From Doris montereyensis (lineage: Eukaryota > Mollusca > Gastropoda > Nudibranchia > Dorididae), in the NCBI GenBank assembly GCA_037039925.1, contig JAXRKP010001343.1, forward strand, positions 12,501 to 76,500: a DNA stretch of 64,000 bases, in the 5' to 3' direction. A program made the position numbers and the translations under genes. Positions 34,610 to 46,389 of the stretch are shown piece after piece. The notes below the pieces were generated by a model. That model worked only from the letters and a program-made list of their open reading frames with translations, was not told where the DNA came from and did no database searches. Numbering within the stretch: the stretch's first letter is position 1; each line of letters begins with the position of its first letter.

Positions 34610-35090
34610 CATGGAATTATATATTTATGTCAGGAACGATTTACAGAACGGAATAATGACTATACAATCTATACATACAAAACAGGAGCAGCCAGCTGAA
34701 TGAAACTTGTAACATCCGCGCCAGCACTCATCGCATCGACATGAGCAGTGAGGAGTGAATAGCGTTACACAAGGCTTGAAAATGCGGTTATCTCTAACAA
34801 TACTAACATAGCCGCATACGTAACTGTAACGCTCCTAAGAAAAGGACAATGGGGTTTCACAAAGTGCGAATCCAATTCTATTTTTAACCATAATAATGTT
34901 TCTGATGCTGTTAGTGTTATTGTTCTTGTTGCTGCTGTGGTTGACAATGACAACGATGGTTGTTATGTTAAAGTTATGATGGTGTCCTCCATGTTTGCCC
35001 TGAAACTTCCCAAAGAACTTGACGACCAAGGAATAGCTACAACAACAAAACTGAATACAATTGCAAGCAAAAAGGAGGGAGATAACGAAT
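34610..35090. other. No gene recognised
   Basis: Short minus-strand frames only. Nothing else seen. Confidence 0.45.
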
Positions 35091-35092
35091 GA

Positions 35093-35228
<136 letters not shown>

Positions 35229-35508
35229 GTAATGTGTGCACGTAATGCGTATGACTATACTATGAAAGAAAGGGAAGGAGAAAGCGAGACAGACAGAAAG
35301 AATATCACAGTCACATGTATTGATTGACCCAGTGCTCGTGATGTCACACATCAGGATGTTCAGTGTAACAGTGTAACAGTCATTTTAGTACTTGTAGTAC
35401 CAGTACTGTAAATGATACCCTTTCTTTACCTCTATGTCTACTTCAGCTTCTCTGACTATCTCTCTCACTCACTCTGCATCTCGTTCTACGTCTGTAGTAT
35501 GTATTTGT

Positions 35509-35539
35509 CTGTCTGTCTGTTCATCTCTCCCTCTCTCCT

Positions 35540-35612
<73 letters not shown>
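35509..35612. repeat. (CT)n microsatellite
   Basis: CT tract preceded by TCTG units. It is complementary to the GA tract 300 bp upstream. Confidence 0.95.
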
Positions 35613-35613
<1 letters not shown>

Positions 35614-35814
35614 CCCTTTTATTTGGCCTTTACATACATAATATTATCAATATATTATAATATACACATAGATATATATTATTGTTTTCATATCCATCAC
35701 ATCACAATCACAGTGGGCTCTCTTCCTCTCCTAAAATTTGTTAAGGACGTGGTGTGGAGTCATTCTCTCTCTTTTAATTTTTACTTCTCTCAATTGTGAA
35801 TGGATCGATTGTTC

Positions 35815-38135
35815 TCACCTCAGCCATAATGAGCCTCGCCAATTATGCCAAATCATTGACTCACCGACACACTCACTTGGACGTATACGCTCGACTAGGT
35901 CGTGACAAATGACCCGACCGCCATCTTGGACGTTGAAGTCAACGACATAATACCGTCCGACCGCCCACTCAAGTCCTAGTCCTACCATTTCGTCATCACC
36001 TTCTGCATTGACACACCGAAATCATATACCCAGATGGAATCGATTGTCTCTAGAAATATCAAAGACATTGACACCTATAAATTCACTCAAACAATCCAGG
36101 AGTCTTTTTGAAATGAGTGACATACAAAATGTAGATCAAGCTGAACTATACAATGCTGTTCTGAAAGATGCCTTAGACAAGCACGCGCCTCTGAGGACAA
36201 GGTCGATCAGTGAAAGACATGGCTCACAAACAGAGTGATAACGGCTAAGCAATGTCGACGTGCTACTGAAAAGACGGTGGAGAAGATCAAAACTCGCTGC
36301 TCATCGGAAGACCTACCAAGACAGTGTCAATCGGTTGAAAGAAATAAAAGTCAATGAAAAAAAAACTACATGGAAGTGAAAATAACTAAATGTAAAAGCA
36401 TCAAGGCCCTTTTTTCCATTTCGAACGAATTGAAAGGAATCTTCACTGTGTCACCTCTTCCCACAAAGCTTTCACTTGAAGAACTCGCGCAGTGTTTTGG
36501 CCAATTATTTATGGATAAAGTCTCTAAAATTAGACAATATTTAGACCATCATGACAAGGATTCTTCTGATTCTGATATTGAACCATTCACGGAATATTGT
36601 GATCGCTCTCTTTTTTACTGTTTTTAGAGATGTATCTGTCTCAGAAGTCTCAAATTTGATTCTGTCATCCCCACCAAAATCATGTCCCCTGACCCGATTC
36701 CCACAAATGTTCTGTTGAAATGTCTCGACCGCATAGCTCCATTCATTACAGATATAATTAATTATTCTTTTAAGACAGGCGTTGTCACTGACTGCTTCAA
36801 ATCGGGTATTGTAACTCCACTTCTCAAAAAACGTAAACTTGGCCCAAAAGAATTGAAAAATTACCGGCATGTGTCTAATCTTCCTTACATTTCTAAATTT
36901 TTTTAGAAAAAAGTGGTACTCACGCAACTGAAAGAACATTTACATCTGAACAACCTCAACGAGACATTTCAATCAGCATAGCGGGCTAATCACAGTACTG
37001 AAAAGTGCGTTTGTTAAACATTGTCAGTGATAATGTTTCATGTGATAATGGGCATATTGGTGTTCTCACACTCTTGGATTTGTCTGCTGCCTTTGACAAA
37101 GTCGATCATGCTATTTTGTAGATCGGCTGTCAGTCAAATTTGGCATCCAGGCATTGTCCTGGGTTGGCTTGAATCCTATCTTACAGGTAGAACTCGATCT
37201 GTCTCCATCAACAGAAATATTTCTGTAAAAATTCCCTGTAAAGTATGATGTCCCCCATGGTTCTGTTTTCGGCCCAATTGTATACACTTTGTACACTCTG
37301 CATTTGAGTCAGGTCATTAGAAAGCATGACACCCTTTATCCCATGTAATGATGTATGCAGATGATATCCAGCTTTTTAAAGATGTATCTAGAACATCTTG
37401 GCTCACTCAAAGTGAACATTGAAAGGTGCAGTCTATCTATCAAATCATGGATGGCAAAAAAAAACTAAAGCTAAATGAGGGAAAAAACTGAGGTTCTTTT
37501 ATGTTCCACTGACTGAAAATTAAGAAAAATAAGACCTCAAATTCATTGATATTGTTAACGTAAACGTATCCTTTTCAAATTCGGCCAAAAGCCTGGGAGT
37601 CTTTCTTGACAGCACACTTTCAATTGACCACCAAATTGAGGACACTGTAAAAATAGTGTTCGTTGAGCTGCGCAAGATTTCACACATGAAATCTCTGCTC
37701 TCACAAGAATCTATCAAATCGCTTGTTGTGTCCCTAATTCTGCCCCGAATGGACTATTGCGGGTTTCACAGGTACGAGGATAAAAGCTACAAAGGGTACA
37801 AAATTATGCGGCAAGGTTGGTTCTTGGGAAGACCAGATTCGACAGTAGTTCCAGAGATTAATTGAAAATCCTTCACTGGCTTCCAGGTTTCAAATCACTG
37901 CAGTCTGCTTCCCCTATCTACATTCAAGATCTGCTCTTCCCATATGAACCGCCTCGTGCGCTAAGATCTCAAAATTCAAAATTATTGACAATTCCCAAAA
38001 CCCTTGTGGAGCGTTTCAGAGATACAAGTTTTGGCAAAATTGGACCACAAATATGGAATGCTTTACATCCATCTGTGAGACTTGCAACTAGTCTTAAAAT
38101 CTTCAAAAGTACTATAAACTCATCTTTGTGAAATA
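35815..38135 (+). mobile_element. CR1-like LINE, endonuclease end to C-terminus, decayed
   Basis: The best-preserved LINE here. In shifting frames it shows the end of the endonuclease (HTHLDVYARLGRD, about 35,870), a linker (YNAVLKDALDKHAPLRTR), and the RT parts SPDPIPTNVLLKCLDRIAPF, SGIVTPLLKKRKLGPKELKN and VLTLLDLSAAFDKVDHAIL (motif A). These are followed by LGWLESYLTGRTRSVSIN, VPHGSVFGPI (motif B), MYADDIQLFK (motif C, catalytic DD, about 37,350), KSLGVFLDSTLSIDHQIE, LPRMDYC and a C-terminal GKIGPQIWNALHPSVRLATS. It is 5'-truncated with many stops. Confidence 0.85.
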
Positions 38136-38459
38136 CTTTCTGTAAATGATTCAATTTAAATGTATACGATGCTCAATTTTAATAATGCCTTATTAGTGTA
38201 AGTGTGTTTGGAATGCAACATTGAAATTTCAATGTATTTTTTAAAGTATATTTCAACTTGTATCGTAAAACCCCTTGAGATTCTGCTATTACTATTACCC
38301 GGTACTATTACCACTACCAAGCTTTGCAGAGAGTGACCTCTCATATTTATTCAGCCAGCCAGTATTTTCAACAAAAAAATATTCTCGATCATTTTTAAAG
38401 AAGTATTTGAGTCAGTTATCAGGAATTGTTTTAATTTACCAGCTAACAAAACTTGTGAT
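38136..38459. other. No gene recognised
   Basis: A+T-rich gap between two LINE fragments. Confidence 0.4.
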
Positions 38460-39065
38460 TTAGATCCCATTAGCACCGCGCTTTTTGAAACTTTGTCTTG
38501 GTGAAACGATCTCTCTTCTGGCATGTGTATTCAATCAATTCTTGACCTCAGGTGTTGTGCCAGACGTATTCAAGACTGCTGCTGTAAAACCGTTGTTAAT
38601 GAAGCATGATTAAGATTTAAGAAATCTTAAAAAAAATATAGACCTGTCTCCAACTTTCCGTTTTTTGTCCAAGAACTGGAGAAATTGTCCGTTACAAAGG
38701 TTAAGAATTTCAGCACATATGTATTTAGATTCTAAGCTTTCAATAAATATCCAAAATCAGTCACTTGGTTCGAACCCTACATAATGAATTAAGAAAGATT
38801 CGATTTTTAAGACCATGCATCTCCGAGGATGTGATAAAAAGATTTGTTGTCTCGCTTATGTTTTCTAGACTAGATTGTTGTAACGCTTTGTTGTTTGGTT
38901 TGCGACCCTTACAATTACAATTGGTTCAAAAATGTGCAGATTATAACAACGTGTAAATTTGGCTCGGCCTCCCTTTGCTCTCCACATTACATTGACTACC
39001 AGTTGAGAAAAGGATGAAATACAAAGCATGCATCCTACTCTATCGTTGTCTTGAAAAGTAGAACA
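38460..39065 (+). mobile_element. Second CR1-like LINE fragment with internal deletion
   Basis: FNQFLTSGVVPDVFKTAAVK followed by a broken PVSNFPFF and LEKL (RT0-RT2), then directly LRKIRFLRPCISEDVIKRFV, SRLDCCNALLFGLRPLQL (post-thumb) and EKRMKYKACILLYRCLEK. The whole catalytic RT core between these parts is deleted. Confidence 0.8.
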
Positions 39066-39719
39066 TGTACTTTGCGAGACTGCGCTATAAAAATATGCGT
39101 ATTAATATGATTGTTATCATTGGCCATAGGCGTCCGGCGTTGCCAGGTGAACCGATTAAATTGTACCGGTAAATTAAAGTCTTGTGTTATCGTTTATCTG
39201 TGCCCTCGGATTGAATCATAAATAGATGTTACACTATTGGATTCCACGTGTGACTATTTTCCCTAGAAAACTTTGCGTAACGTACCGTACATACTTTGGC
39301 AACTCATTATGGCTTTAATTTTAAAATATGTAAAACTATTGGTTTAATCAAAAATACTAGAACCCTCATGTTAGGTACGGGGCATCTAAAGGAGTGCACT
39401 ATCCTTGCTCTACTGCCCAAGTACTTCAACTTCTTTGTCCCTGAGATCCTCCCTTAAGACCTGGAATCGATGAAAACTTAAGGGGAAGTCCAAAGGATTA
39501 CTCTCGTGCGGTAGGAATTGTAATACACAGATGCAACCAGACCGTCATCAAGCTTCTGTATACAAAATGGAATTAAAATTAAAAGACACTGTCAAGATTG
39601 CTTCTTGACACATTAAAACGATGCTACAAAAAAAGGAATGTTAGATAAACATCAAGAGATAACGGGGAGACTACATATTTACGTCTTGTGAATATAATGT
39701 AAAATAAGGTGGAAAGGTA
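39066..39719. other. No gene recognised
   Basis: Nothing identifiable. Confidence 0.4.
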
Positions 39720-40115
39720 CTATGCATGTTTTCACCCGATCAGTACAAGCACAAAGTAATATATTCAGGAGGAAACATACATGTACATGAAAAAGGACTT
39801 GGAATTATATCGGATAAAGAAAAGGCAAGATCTCTTAAAGGAGATCTAGATTCTGTTTATGATGACCAAGACAAGGCTGAAAAAAATGCGAATCACAGGA
39901 AGTTGCAATAGTATTAGTAATGGGTGACTTGAAACGCCAAACCGGGTGCGGAAAAGATAGAGGACGTTGTGGAAAATCAAGGATTAGGATGCAAAAATGA
40001 AAGCGGAGAAAGATTAATTGAACGGGCACAAAGGAACAACTACATCAAAGGAAATACCTGATTTAAACAACCAGCAAAAAAGAAAATGGACATGGAAAAA
40101 TCTGGGGGACAACAG
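39720..40115 (+). mobile_element. RTE/Ingi-like LINE endonuclease fragment
   Basis: One frame gives YSGGNIHVHEKGLGIISDKE and KARSLKG. After stops come NAKPG (the GDFNA-like active-site region, degraded), NQGLGCKNESGERLIE and NNYIKGNT. This is the APE-type endonuclease of RTE/Ingi-like LINEs, probably the family whose RT lies at 10.4 kb. Confidence 0.65.
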
Positions 40116-40121
40116 AAACCA

Positions 40122-40164
<43 letters not shown>

Positions 40165-40240
40165 TACATTCCTATAGCGCTCATCATCAATACTAGATTA
40201 GCCCTCTGAGCGCTTTACAGTGACATTCCATTGTACATAC
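40116..40240. repeat. (AAT)n tract and conserved TATAGCGC tail
   Basis: (AAT)n at 40,121-40,164 is followed by CCTATAGCGCTCATC and, 30 bp on, GAGCGCTTTACAGTGA. I recall similar TATAGCGC...AGCGCTTTACA cores as tails of dispersed animal SINE/LINE repeats. Family name not assigned. Confidence 0.5.
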
Positions 40241-40940
40241 AACACAAAAAGACTTAAGGAAATAAAATATGATCTGAGTACAAGGAAAGCAAAAAAATTG
40301 TGTAGTGTAAGTGGAAATGAAATAATTTGAGTACAATTACAGGAGGGGTTTAGTACAAAATAAAAATCATAACATCTATACAAATTAAGATATTTATTAA
40401 CAATGCATATAAACTGAGTAAATAGACTTCATTCCTGTAAAGAACAAATTCAGAAATGCTCTCCTAAATGCTAAACAGGAACAGATTGTTATTAGTGATC
40501 GATCTTTCACTTGAAATGGGTCAATCAAGGTTAAAGCCCGCTGACAGTAACGCTCAAGAATTGAGTTGGTCAGTTATTATTACATGTATCAGTATGAAGA
40601 AGAAGAAGAAAAACCCACGAAACAAAGAGAAACACCCTCCTCCCCCTACCAGACAACAGACAAACCCAGTAATAAGCAAAGAAAAACAACCCCGGACAAA
40701 TCCCATAAAATGACACAATGCATGACACGTAACATTGTGTTGAACATTGCCTTCTAACACTATTTCTAGTTCACCATCTATACTTTCAAGTTTATATTTA
40801 CAGAGATGCATGCATTATATATATAAATTTGATAAAAAACTTCGGTTTATCTAGAGCTAAAATTAAGGCCGTAATCGCTCAAAATTGACCGTTGTTTACG
40901 AAATTGTGAAGATCCACATCCGTAAAGGAGTAGGCCGCAA
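40241..40940. other. No gene recognised
   Basis: AT-rich with chance frames. This is upstream of the RRM gene. Confidence 0.4.
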
Positions 40941-41130
40941 CGGGGAGAAGAATCTACTACTGATACTGACAGTGGCTGACGGTGACGACAGGATGGAAAA
41001 TGGAAATATCCTCCACGGGCATGAGCAGCTCAGACCGACCCAATAATCCATTTTTCTCGTCTGCCATTGGTCGAAATGATCACGTGGTAGAAGCGAAGCT
41101 AGAAGAAGAGAGAGACCACGACGCTGCGAA
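40941..41130 (+). promoter_or_regulatory. Probable promoter/5' UTR of the RRM gene
   Basis: Upstream of the first coding ATG is ATTGG (inverted CCAAT box, about 41,067) and an E-box CACGTG (about 41,081). No TATA box is evident. Local G+C is higher than in the flanks. The ATG at 41,131 sits in CGAAATGGCC, a good Kozak match (A at -3, G at +4). Confidence 0.45.
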
Positions 41131-41208
41131 ATGGCCTCTTCATCAGAATTAGAGTTTAACAAGCACAGAAAACTAGAATTGCTCAATATTCCGACATGCA
41201 CAGAAAGG
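41131..41208 (+). CDS. RAVER-like gene, coding exon 1
   Basis: 26 codons beginning MASSSELEFNKHRKLELLNI, ending ...CTER, phase 0, donor AGG|GTGAGT. It encodes the first beta strand of RRM1 (LELLNIP, the RNP2 position). The start is the first ATG in a strong Kozak context just below the putative promoter. Confidence 0.7.
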
Positions 41209-41859
41209 GTGAGTTATTTCATTTTAGATTTCATTAAAAACATACGACAGATACATTTGACGGGACTTCCATCAGCCTTTCCTGCTTTGCATGGGTCGGA
41301 AAGCAGATCAAGAAAAAAATAACTAACATGGCGTCTTTGTCGCATTCATGCGGTCTGAAGAAATAGTAAAATTAGGAATCCACTTAATTAAAGATGTGCT
41401 ATTTACGTAGCACACGTAACTTATTAGATCTCTATATACTGTCTTTTGATATATGTCTGAAAAGCTTTAAATACACTTTGGTAGATATCTAAATCTAGAG
41501 CTAAAAAGAGCCTAGACTAAAGCTCTGGTCTAGAATCTAAATCGCTGATGCAGTGATGGCTCCTTGGAAATGTTTTTAGTGATGTTGCATTTTGGCTGTT
41601 GATTTTGATATCATTGCCTGGTGGACGCAAATAGGGTGCGCTGCAATCCTGTCGTATGACTATATGTCTCTTCTATTTTACGACTTATCCCCCTTTTGTT
41701 TTTCAATAGGTTTTCACATAATCAGGGGGAGACAGCTCTGAACCCCCCCCCTTTGTTTTAACTGGGCTTTTCATGTATGCCTGAGCCTCAATCCCATTAA
41801 ATATAGGCAAACATGGCGAGGTATTCTTATCTGGCGAAGCATTCCTCTTGTTACAGGGA

Positions 41860-42010
41860 CATCCGTTAGTAGCCCTCTAAATACCATGGTCCTGTATAAA
41901 GGGCATGCCATCATTGGACCGGAAGAGCCATGGCCCTATATATAGGGCATACCTCATTGAAGTTCCAAGGTCCTACATAAGGGGCATAGACCCTGACTGT
42001 CTGTAATGAG
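41860..42010. repeat. Short degenerate tandem repeat
   Basis: Three related units: CCATGGTCCTGTATAAAGGG, CCATGGCCCTATATATAGGG and CCAAGGTCCTACATAAGGGG, spaced about 40-45 bp apart, each followed by CAT. Confidence 0.6.
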
Positions 42011-42059
42011 AAATTTGGGATAATCGCACTTTAGCTTTAGCATCGCTAAGATTTTATTA

Positions 42060-42830
42060 CGATTACACTTTTCTATGTCCGACATGTGGAGGTGCGTGTA
42101 AACTTTCCTTTAGAACCAATAGACGAATGTGCTTTACTTTCCGGTGTTCTTTGTCAAAGAACCACATATTTTTTGCTCTAAAAAACTCTGAGAAGAGCCG
42201 CATCACAGTGAGGGATATCTTAATCTTAAGATCATATATATTAGGATATTCCTTTCGGCGTTGTGCCAGTGAAAGTAGGGTGAGGTACTCATCGACAGCT
42301 GTAGAACGGGCATATTTTGTCAGGGACATATTTGTTGAAGTGGAAGTGAGGGATTTGGAAACTGTCAAGTTAGAAGGTGAGGTGAAGTAGATGAATCACT
42401 ATTTGATACCAAAGTGAAGTACAACAGGGGCAAATCCCAAGGACAAAAGTTTAGATTTTTGGCCTAGTCCAGAGACAAAACAACAGTGCTGGTGCCAGTT
42501 GTCAAACGTGACGAAGCGACTCGAATGCATTATAAAAAGTATGTAAAACCTGGGAGTCGCATATTTTCTGATGGTTGGGCATCGTATGCCAACTTAAACA
42601 GCTACGGCTACCAGCACTTTTGTCATCCACAACACTGCTTTTAAGCAGACACACAGAGACTCACATAATGGTGATTGCATCGAGGCCCACACCAACCGAA
42701 TTGAAGGTGCATGATCTGACTCACAGCATTTCAAAAGAATTTACGGCCTCTAATTTCGAAAGCCACCTGCGTGAGATTCTGTAGTGTAACTGGAGAAGTA
42801 GCAACGTGTTTGAAACCTTCATACGTGATC
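42060..42830 (+). mobile_element. Merlin/ISXO2-like transposase relic
   Basis: In the plus frames: LCPTCGGACKLSFRTNRRM (CxxC zinc ribbon), SSTAVERAYFVRDIF, then after a shift VDESLFDTKVKYNRGKSQG (first acidic residue, D-E), VLVPVVKRDEATRMHYKKYV, PGSRIFSDGWASYANLNSYG (second Asp, SDGW) and, in a shifted frame, HTNRIEG (HTNxIE block). This is the ISXO2-like DDE domain used by Merlin transposons. At least three frameshifts and a stop make it inactive. It lies within intron 1 of the RRM gene. Terminal repeats were not found. Confidence 0.8.
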
Positions 42831-42849
42831 TCCAATCAATTTACAGCTA

Positions 42850-43330
42850 CCGCTCTCCACCCACCTACCAAGCCAACAGACCAGTCTTCTGCTCATTCTA
42901 ACTCCTCTCCATTTATTGCTCTGACATTCCATGTTCCAAAATGACTGTCTGTGTTCGCTTCCAGGGTTGTCTTATTTTCAATCTGGTTATCTCACATTTA
43001 GTTCTCTGAATCATTTTGTTTTGGGTAAGCAGGTGATTAGCCCACAGTACCCCAGGTAGATGGTGGGGCTACCATCTTGAGGCTCCCTCCCCGGACCTTG
43101 ATTGTGCTTTTCTGTCAGGGTTAACTCTCATAGCCTTTGGTCAGCCAATACCCTCCTGCATGGCAGCAGATTTGGTTTTTCTGTTGGGGTTAACTCTCTT
43201 AGGCTTTGGTCATTCAAGACCCGCCTGCACGGCAGGAGATGACTTCTGGGGGACGCGCTCCCGTACAGTGCAGGCACTTGACGACTGCCCGGTAGATCTA
43301 GTTATCACCACAACATGCAATTTTAGGATA
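42850..43330 (-). mobile_element. Possible RTE-like LINE 5' fragment
   Basis: The minus strand contains FWNMECQSNK, resembling the FGTWNVR start of LINE endonucleases after a frameshift. Two related units of about 75 bp, each with GGGTTAACTCTC and GCCTTTGGTCA-type blocks, lie at 43,110-43,250. The assignment is weak. Confidence 0.35.
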
Positions 43331-43553
43331 AATCCTGTATAAAATATGACATGGGTATTGCTGACAAAAAGTATTATCATCGTCAACTTGCATTGACTTT
43401 GTGCGGTTTGTAAACCAAATGTAGGATTTCGATTTGATTAGGTATGAGAATTCCTTATGCTACGAAGAGATTATTTTCCGTTTCATGTTGATTACAAGTT
43501 TCAAATACCTATGTTTTATTACTATAATTACTGTTCTTATATCTTAATTGCAG

Positions 43554-43620
43554 GAAGTCCGAGACTTCTTGGTGGGTATTTCTACAAAAAGTATTGAGCT
43601 CAATGAATCCCAAGAGAGCG
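43554..43620 (+). CDS. RAVER-like gene, coding exon 2
   Basis: 67 bp after TTAATTGCAG, reading EVRDFLVGISTKSIELNESQ then ES and one base of the next codon. Donor AGAGCG|GTGAGT. It provides helix 1 and strand 2 of RRM1. The phase fits exon 3 exactly (G + CG). Confidence 0.7.
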
Positions 43621-44204
43621 GTGAGTTTGTTATGCATTTGCATGAACGTTCGTGTTAAAATTTTCACATTCATTGTATAGCAATGCTTCTAAATTCTGTT
43701 TTTGTAGGCCCGCTTTGGGCCACTGTCATCAGCGTATTTTTTTTGGCTTTCCATGAACAGATGTGACTCTTTTTTACAGAATCCTCGGCCGTTTCTTAAC
43801 TCATTAAGGTTTAACCCAGCTAAAAACAACAGTATGCTAGACAGCCATCTGTGTTTATCCCGGCTGAAACTGGCCGTCCACTAATTGCTTCGCATCGTTC
43901 AAGCCGGCCGAGACCGGCTGTGGGTAACACCTTCTCGTTCAAAAATTTTGTTACTTATCCGAAGTGCTGTTATTTCTAGAAACCTCATTTGTCTGTTTTA
44001 GCCGCTTTCTGTCACTTAAGGTCATGATCCTGATGCAATACTGCTACTTTCTGCAAAAGCCTGTCTTTGATCGCATTTTGCTACTGTACTGTTCAACACA
44101 CACATATTCCGTTGCCTTATTAAAATTTGTTTTGTTTTTGCCAATCGGCATTATATTGTAAATTTATAAAACAACAGGTCTGAATCAAAGTTTAAAAAAA
44201 TATA

Positions 44205-45132
44205 CTGTGGAACACGTTTAAACCGAAACGGTTAAACCAAAAAGATCGATAAACCGAAAGGATTTGGAATCCCCGATCTTTTCTTCTCTTTGTCTTTGTT
44301 AAATAAATAGCGATAAACCGAAATGGCCCTACCGCTAAACCGAAATAAAAATTCACTGAGTTGCGGTCCAAAAAGTCAACCTACATCTTTGCCGTGCTAG
44401 TTCAAGACATCCAAGAAGGCTACAATTACTAGGCTATACACTATACATGTGTACAATCACACGCAAGAGAGAGAAGTGGGGGGGGGGGATGGGTGGCGTG
44501 ATGCTACGGTCAATGGCTGCTGCACAGTGCGCGAGAGTGCGAGAGGCAAATTATCTGTGTGGCACCGATCAGTGATCGTCATAGGCTGGTTCACTGCACT
44601 GTTACTGATTACGGCCACACGCGACGGCATTCCATAATGTGTAAGCGGTGTGTATGCGAGTGTACACCGTGCGTGTTGACGATTGTAATTTCTTCCTTTC
44701 CACAATCGAATCTTCAGCCACGCGGATGTTTCTTGCTTTGCTCTTCGGTACCACTACAACCTGTGACTATAAATTCCATCCATAATTACGAAAATCATGT
44801 CGAAAAGAAAGCACAATGGGTATACCCTGCAGTTTAAGCAACAGTTGATTAAAGAGGTTGACGGGGGGGGGGGACAGTAAAAGTGAGATATGCCGAGAAA
44901 AAACAAAAAAACCCCAACGCAACATAAATGAAGACAAACGTGCATCATAGGGTCCACTGCAGGCCACGCCGTGTGCATGACGTCAAGGGAGACAACTCTA
45001 GAAATATTTTTATACATTATTGCTTCCCTTTACAGAAGGTCATTTCCGAGGGACTAGCGCTAAACCGAAAAGACCTCTAAACCGAAATACATTGACCGGT
45101 CCCGTTACTTTCGGTTTAAACGTGTTCCACTG
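44205..45132 (+). mobile_element. Tigger/pogo-type element with intact ends
   Basis: The ends are 24-bp inverted repeats (CWGTGGAACACG then TTTAAACCGAAA, one mismatch) flanked by TA on both sides (44,203-44,204 and 45,133-45,134), the expected mariner/pogo target duplication. The motif TAAACCGAAA recurs near both ends (44,218, 44,269, 44,332, 45,060, 45,078), probably as transposase-binding sites. At 928 bp it is an internally deleted, non-autonomous derivative lying in intron 2 of the RRM gene. Confidence 0.85.
44797..44943 (+). pseudogene. Tigger transposase N-terminus (HTH) remnant
   Basis: The frame MSKRKHNGYTLQFKQQLIKE resembles the Psq/CENP-B type helix-turn-helix at the start of Tigger/pogo transposases (MSKRKR...K..II). 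A G homopolymer follows, and SEICREK matches helix 2 only roughly. The DDE domain is deleted. Confidence 0.65.
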
Positions 45133-45479
45133 TAGTTATCAAGAGACTTGCATTGGATTGAGTAACTTATGTTTGGAATATTAAGCACTAAAGCCTACAT
45201 GCTTCCTTCATATTTTTTAGTCTGAAATCTACAAACGCATTTGTTGTGGAAAACGCCTTCTGCGCAAAGAATTTTGGGATAGAATTAGACAATGTTGAGA
45301 TGCACTGGGTTACCTCTATACAGTCGTACGGTTCATTTGTGAATGTGATTTGTTGGCGATTTTTTATTCTTTCATTCCAGGAAAATCAAAGCTAAGTCAT
45401 TTTAAATTTCCTATTGCGTTATTTGTGATTTATGTTAGAATCCTATTTGTGGGCTATTATTGTGATTTAATAGTCTAAT
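45133..45479. other. Intronic sequence, no feature
   Basis: A pseudo-exon after TTTTTTAG at 45,220 was considered but does not fit the splice phase of the RRM gene. Confidence 0.4.
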
Positions 45480-46140
45480 CTAGATCTAGAGCTAGACACG
45501 ATTAAGATCGACCTGCTTGAGTGAGGTGACCTAGATTTTTTATCTGTAAGATCTAGATCTATATTTTTATTATGACTGCTTGACAACCTAGATCTAAGTT
45601 GTAGCTTTCCCCAGGCCATAGCTTGGGTTAGTATATCAGGGTATAAGTATAAATAGATCTAGTGTGTTAAGAGATGAAAATTACTTCTTGCTCGGCGTTC
45701 CAGAGAATTTGAGATCTAGATTTAGAGAGATCTTGAAAATAACCACGCATGTTGTTAATCTAGATTCTTTTAGTCTAGACTTAGATTCTAGACAGACAGG
45801 CTATTTTATGAGAGATTTGAATTCAATCTAGTAAGATCTATATAAAAGATATATTTAGATCGAAGTCTAATTGTTATCTAGAGGCCTAGAAACTACGAGA
45901 CTAGATTTAGATTTAGATTACTAGGTATAGAATTTTTCGCACCCATTTTCTTTAATAACTTAAGTAGAGCCAGAGTTAGATTTTTAGATCTACTTTGTAT
46001 CCTAGTTAATAGAATCAGAATTGATTTAGAATTTTGCTATAACTTCTAGTAACAAGCAAATCTTCAAAACTTACTCGAGATCCAGGTTTAAGGTAAGCTA
46101 GCCCCACAATGTAGATCTAGACAATTTAACACATTGGGGA
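45480..46140. repeat. Dense cluster of TAGATCTAGA-type words
   Basis: More than 15 overlapping words of the type CTAGATCTAGA, TAGATCTA, TCTAGATT and AGATCT occur without a fixed period. This is far more than in neighbouring stretches and is the densest such cluster in the window. Confidence 0.6.
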
Positions 46141-46389
46141 TGGCCTGTCAAAAGTTTAGGTTTAATGCTTGATTTGGATCAAGTCTTAAGTTTTATGTCT
46201 AAGAACAAGTTCTGGTTGTCAACTTAAGATTGTAATGAGGAATTCCTTTCTAGTTCTAGTTAAATCAGGAAGGTTGAAAAAGGTGGCATTGCATGGTGCT
46301 GTTATTGTATGGGAGATTAAATACGGTGCAGGTGTTCGGTGTCTGAAAGTTTCACATTTCAGAGACTTTCAGATATTTTTTCATTTGCC

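Noticed and set aside
40468..40811. Lys/Pro-rich plus frame and overlapping minus frame of 81-85 codons
   Set aside because: Low-complexity composition, no motif, and the two strands overlap with neither supported.
42063..42368. 101-codon minus-strand ORF
   Set aside because: It is antisense to the Merlin-like transposase, whose plus-strand zinc ribbon and DDE blocks are recognisable.
44449..44837. Short frames in the left half of the Tigger element
   Set aside because: They lie inside the element without similarity to a transposase. Only MSKRK... at 44,797 has plausible family features.
45220..45330. Extra exon of the RRM gene after TTTTTTAG (LKSTNAFVVENAF in one frame)
   Set aside because: Joining it to exon 2 in the required phase gives an immediate stop (G+TC TGA). 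Joining exon 2 directly to exon 3 keeps the frame and the RRM fold.
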